Program-made: the position numbers and the translations under genes
The notes under the pieces: model-generated
Told to the model about the DNA's origin: nothing
What the model saw: the letters and a program-made list of their open reading frames with translations, nothing else
The model's database searches: none
Assembly: GCF_014306105.1 (NCBI RefSeq)
Contig: NZ_JACRVF010000001.1
Coordinates: forward strand, 1,442,413-1,506,412
Reading direction: 5' to 3'
DNA from: Pontibacter cellulosilyticus
Lineage (GTDB): Bacteria > Bacteroidota > Bacteroidia > Cytophagales > Hymenobacteraceae
DNA: 64,000 nt
Shown here: piece after piece, positions 61,538-64,000 of the stretch
How positions within the stretch are numbered: the first letter of the stretch is position 1
Layout: the number at the start of each line of letters is the position of its first letter

Positions 61538-61558
61538 AGGGCTGCATTGCAGCCCTTA
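61538..61558. terminator. Bidirectional terminator between the kinase and receiver genes
   Basis: AAGGGCTGCATTGCAGCCCTT is a near-perfect palindrome with an A run on its left and a T run on its right. It serves both convergent genes. Confidence 0.9.
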
Positions 61559-61565
61559 ACTTTTT

Positions 61566-61994
61566 CTATCGTGTAGCAAAATATTCTCTCATAATCTCAC
61601 GTACATCGTGCTTTGTAAGTGCTTTGGAGAAATGCTTCTTCACTTTTTTGTAATTCCTTAGCCTCTCCAGATCATAGAAGCTGGCAGATGAGGTAAGCAT
61701 TAGGATGATCACCTGGTCTGTAACATCGAGCCCTTCCTGCTGATATGCGTCCAGGAATGAAAAGCCATCCATTACAGGCATTTTAATATCCAGGAAGATA
61801 AGGTCAGGTGATTTTAGATCAGAGGTTCCGGAGGCAGCAGTTTTAAGATAGTCAATCGCCTCACGGCCATTCTTCATTACAACAATTTTCTTGGCTACCT
61901 GCATGTCTTTCAACAAGCGCTCATTTAAGTAATTTGTAGTGTCATCGTCGTCTACCAACATCACTAAATCAAGCGATTCACTGTATTTATCCAT
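61566..61994 (-). CDS. Single-domain response regulator
   Basis: This 142-aa receiver has acidic pair VDDDDTT, phospho-acceptor in LIFLDIKMPVMDGFSFLD, Thr/Ser in LMLTSSAS and Lys in KHFSKALT, where the usual K-P is K-A. There is no output domain. It converges on the stressosome-linked kinase, sharing its terminator, and is the probable receiver of that kinase. It may pass phosphate on or act by protein contact. Confidence 0.92.
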   Translation of the reverse strand: MDKYSESLDLVMLVDDDDTTNYLNERLLKDMQVAKKIVVMKNGREAIDYLKTAASGTSDLKSPDLIFLDIKMPVMDGFSFLDAYQQEGLDVTDQVIILMLTSSASFYDLERLRNYKKVKKHFSKALTKHDVREIMREYFATR

Positions 61995-62229
61995 TGTTGC
62001 TTCTGCTGTTATGAGTAAGTATAGACGCCTATGGATTTCATAATTGCACTATACTTGTTTAACCCTTGCAAATATCGCCTTTTGTTATCAACAAACCAAT
62101 TAATGTCCAAACATTTGGTTAGTTTCTGACTATTAAGAAAGTATGAAATTCTCATTATCATACTTATAGGTTGCTTATCTGATTTAGCTGCGCCAATTAA
62201 TTAAACAAAAGTATCGCCTGATGTAGCCT

Positions 62230-63360
62230 TTAGGCAGTAATCTGATCTGTGTGTTTTGCCTGAGATTTTTTCTTTTTGCTCTTGTTACGCCAGATCACAA
62301 TTCCGCTCACCCAAAGTATAGCTGGCATCAAACCCATTATAAACCAAAGCACTCTGGTAAACATCCCTCCTATCTCTCCGAAGTGCACAGGCAGAAACCA
62401 GTTGCGTGTAAGTTGGCTACCACTAGATGCTCTTAAGGGTTCATACACATACAAAGGCTGGCCGCTGTACTGGTCCAGGTATACTTGTGGGCGGTATTCC
62501 GGGCCTCGGTCTACTTCGCTTGCGTTGGTTAAGGAAAAGTAGGCATAGTCCAGGCTGTCTTTTGGCATGGTTAGGTTACGTTTATAGTAGCCCTGGTCTT
62601 CGAATGACTGCATCTGCTCCAGCAACTGGTACACACTAACAGGTGCTACACCAGCCTGGTAAACCGACTTTAGTTCTTTAGGGTTTGGTGTCTTCGCTTT
62701 CGAGTTTGTCAGCACATCTGCTACCGCTTGTACCTGCTCCGGAAAAGCAAAGTATAAACCGGTAGTGGCAGCTATGAAAAGCGGCAGACTAAAGTAAAAA
62801 CCCAGTACATTATGGATATCATAATTGCGGCGCTTGCTAGAGGCATTACGCTTAAATGTAAGTCCAGCTTTGAGCTTTTTCTTTTTGCGTGGCAGCCACA
62901 AGTATAAACCCGACGACACCAGCACCAGTGCCAGCAGAAGACTGCAAATACCGGTTATCGTGGATCCAATTTCACCTAATGTCAGCTGGCGGTGTATTTC
63001 CAGAACAGTATCAAGTATACCGCGCCTTTTTTCCATTTCACCTAAGTAGGCGCCTGTACTGGCATCAAAAAATACCCATTCTTTTTTACCCTTTACTTTA
63101 AAGGCATAGTTCTCGAGCTCACGCAGCGGGAACAGGGCATTTGTAACCGGTGCTCCAAAATGTTTCTCAGCTGCTTTAAAGACCACCTCTGCAGGCTTTG
63201 GCAGAACACCGGATGCTGTGCTGGTATACAGGTCGCTGTAAAGCATGCGGGTAAGCTCCGGCTGAAAAGTATAAACGGAACCTGTTACCCCAACAACAGC
63301 AAGTACAGCCCCTGTAGTAAGGCCAATCCACAGGTGCAGTTGGATGATCAGTTTACGCAT
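62230..63360 (-). CDS. PepSY-domain membrane protein (PepSY-associated TM family)
   Basis: This 376-aa protein has four hydrophobic helices. The first is at the N-terminus (LWIGLTTGAVLAVVGVTGSV), others are near ITGICSLLLALVLVSSGLYLW and NVLGFYFSLPLFIAATTGLY, and the last is near LWFIMGLMPAILWVSGIVIW. The His-bearing start LIIQLHLWIGL and DIHNVLGF resemble heme-ligand positions in this family. PepSY_TM proteins include siderophore-iron reductases; here that role is plausible but not proven because no TonB receptor gene is adjacent. It ends in a basic tail (KKKKSQAK). Leftward single gene. Confidence 0.9.
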   Translation of the reverse strand: MRKLIIQLHLWIGLTTGAVLAVVGVTGSVYTFQPELTRMLYSDLYTSTASGVLPKPAEVVFKAAEKHFGAPVTNALFPLRELENYAFKVKGKKEWVFFDASTGAYLGEMEKRRGILDTVLEIHRQLTLGEIGSTITGICSLLLALVLVSSGLYLWLPRKKKKLKAGLTFKRNASSKRRNYDIHNVLGFYFSLPLFIAATTGLYFAFPEQVQAVADVLTNSKAKTPNPKELKSVYQAGVAPVSVYQLLEQMQSFEDQGYYKRNLTMPKDSLDYAYFSLTNASEVDRGPEYRPQVYLDQYSGQPLYVYEPLRASSGSQLTRNWFLPVHFGEIGGMFTRVLWFIMGLMPAILWVSGIVIWRNKSKKKKSQAKHTDQITA

Positions 63361-63605
63361 AGTATACTTTTGCTTTCTTAACCGGAATATAGCTTTGGTT
63401 ATAGCCTCTCAATTATTTAGATTAATTCTAATTAGAACACAAATGTACATCGCACCGGCACATTACCAAGCAGGTTACCATTAATTTATCTTTGAGTGCT
63501 CCCAAGTATACCCTCTCCCCTATATCCTTTTTTAGCTTTTACCTGTATTTAGAGTATAATTTGCCCGTGTAGGCACTAGTTGGAGCAAAAGAAAGCAAAT
63601 ACATT

Positions 63606-63902
63606 ATGGATACATATCACCTAAACCCGGAGCACATGCGGGCTCCTGATCACCTGACAAGAGAAGAGGTGCAGAAGAGCCTGGCAGAACTGGATAGCAA
63701 GATAAAGACGCTGCGCGGCCGCATTAACGCGACAACAGCGGACTCTAACCATACTTACCACGAACACATTGCCGCCCTTGAACGAAAGCGTGAGCTTATA
63801 GCCGAAAAGCTAAACGACACCGAAGATACTCAAAGCAAATGGCATGAACTAAAGAGCGGATTAGACAACTTGAAAGACGATATAGGCAAGTTCTTTAAGT
63901 AG
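63606..63902 (+). CDS. Small coiled-coil protein, 98 aa
   Basis: It begins MDTYHLNPEHMRAPDHLTRE, then has two helical heptad stretches (VQKSLAELDSKIKTLRGRIN and IAALERKRELIAEKLNDTED) and a terminal SGLDNLKDDIGKFF. It has no membrane segment or signal peptide. Such short coiled-coil proteins are often stress-associated, but no family is recognised. It is a single gene with a strong terminator. Confidence 0.8.
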   Translation: MDTYHLNPEHMRAPDHLTREEVQKSLAELDSKIKTLRGRINATTADSNHTYHEHIAALERKRELIAEKLNDTEDTQSKWHELKSGLDNLKDDIGKFFK

Positions 63903-63907
63903 AAACA

Positions 63908-63940
63908 AAAAACGCCGTCAGCTTACTCTGACGGCGTTTT
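63908..63940. terminator. Bidirectional terminator near the right edge
   Basis: AAAACGCCGTCAG pairs perfectly with CTGACGGCGTTTT around CTTACT. A and T runs flank both sides, between convergent genes. Confidence 0.92.
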
Positions 63941-63959
63941 ACTTTAAGCTTTATTATAC

Positions 63960-64000
63960 TTAGCCTGCAACCGGCTCACGGAAGCCAACCCAGGTAAAGC
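63960..64000 (-). CDS. C-terminal end of a leftward gene, cut by window edge
   Basis: The minus strand from 64000 reads FTWVGFREPVAG and stops at a TAA (63960-63962), followed at once by the shared terminator. Only about 12 codons are visible, so no product can be named. Position and stop before a terminator support a real gene end. Confidence 0.45.
   Translation of the reverse strand, partial: FTWVGFREPVAG

Overview
The window reads as chromosome of a Bacteroidota bacterium of the order Cytophagales, most likely a Pontibacter-like member of the Hymenobacteraceae. This is inferred from type IX secretion C-terminal sorting domains on secreted proteins, a head-GIN/DUF2807 lipoprotein, Bacteroidota-style promoters (TAnnTTTG), mostly weak Shine-Dalgarno sites, and the very common short word AAGTATAA/TTATACTT in the right-hand three quarters. 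Species cannot be fixed from the sequence alone.

Positions 1 to about 17,800 form an accessory island ending at the 3' end of a tRNA-Ile(CAU) gene. It carries an HNH nuclease overlapping an agmatine-deiminase-like gene, a multi-zinc-ribbon protein, a serine recombinase with an eroded or non-standard start beside nested inverted repeats, an unknown HExxH protein, a CoiA-like protein whose coiled-coil tail appears to lie in another frame, and then a tight four-gene operon (7605-13745). The operon encodes a TPR/HExxH putative metallopeptidase, a MazG-like nucleotide pyrophosphohydrolase and two tandem paralogous RecB-like nuclease/DUF2075 helicases. A separate SIR2-domain gene, a 70-aa gene with its own ribosome site and terminator, and small unknown genes follow. 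This has the look of an anti-phage island. The four-gene operon is the best candidate here for an undescribed defence system.

From about 17.9 kb onward the content is mainly core: HAD phosphatase and M50 protease; secreted S8 peptidase and other T9SS cargo; rhodanese; a 900-aa double-length D-Ala-D-Ala ligase with a PASTA protein; pgk; an amidase lipoprotein; M1 peptidase; a frameshifted zinc-less oxidoreductase; S1/P1 nuclease; an AraC regulator; RecQ; a LolD-type ABC ATPase; an AI-2E family permease; sucC; and Ohr. Intergenic spaces hold short inverted-repeat (MITE/REP-like) elements, a (TCTA)21 microsatellite, and two cassette-like palindromes behind small membrane-protein genes.

At 43.5-46 kb a SAM-I-type riboswitch is followed immediately by a 37-codon leader ORF ending in seven consecutive cysteine codons, then by an ATP-grasp ligase and an LLM flavin monooxygenase. 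This looks like two-input (SAM plus cysteine) control of a sulfur-scavenging operon and is the clearest regulatory novelty in the window.

At 56-62 kb there is a signalling block: a response regulator beside a decayed histidine kinase, tRNA-Pro, then an RsbR-RsbS-RsbT stressosome module with a HATPase/PP2C phosphatase, a histidine kinase carrying an extra RsbT-like ATPase domain, and a convergent response regulator. The window closes with a PepSY membrane protein, a small coiled-coil protein and the tail of a further gene.
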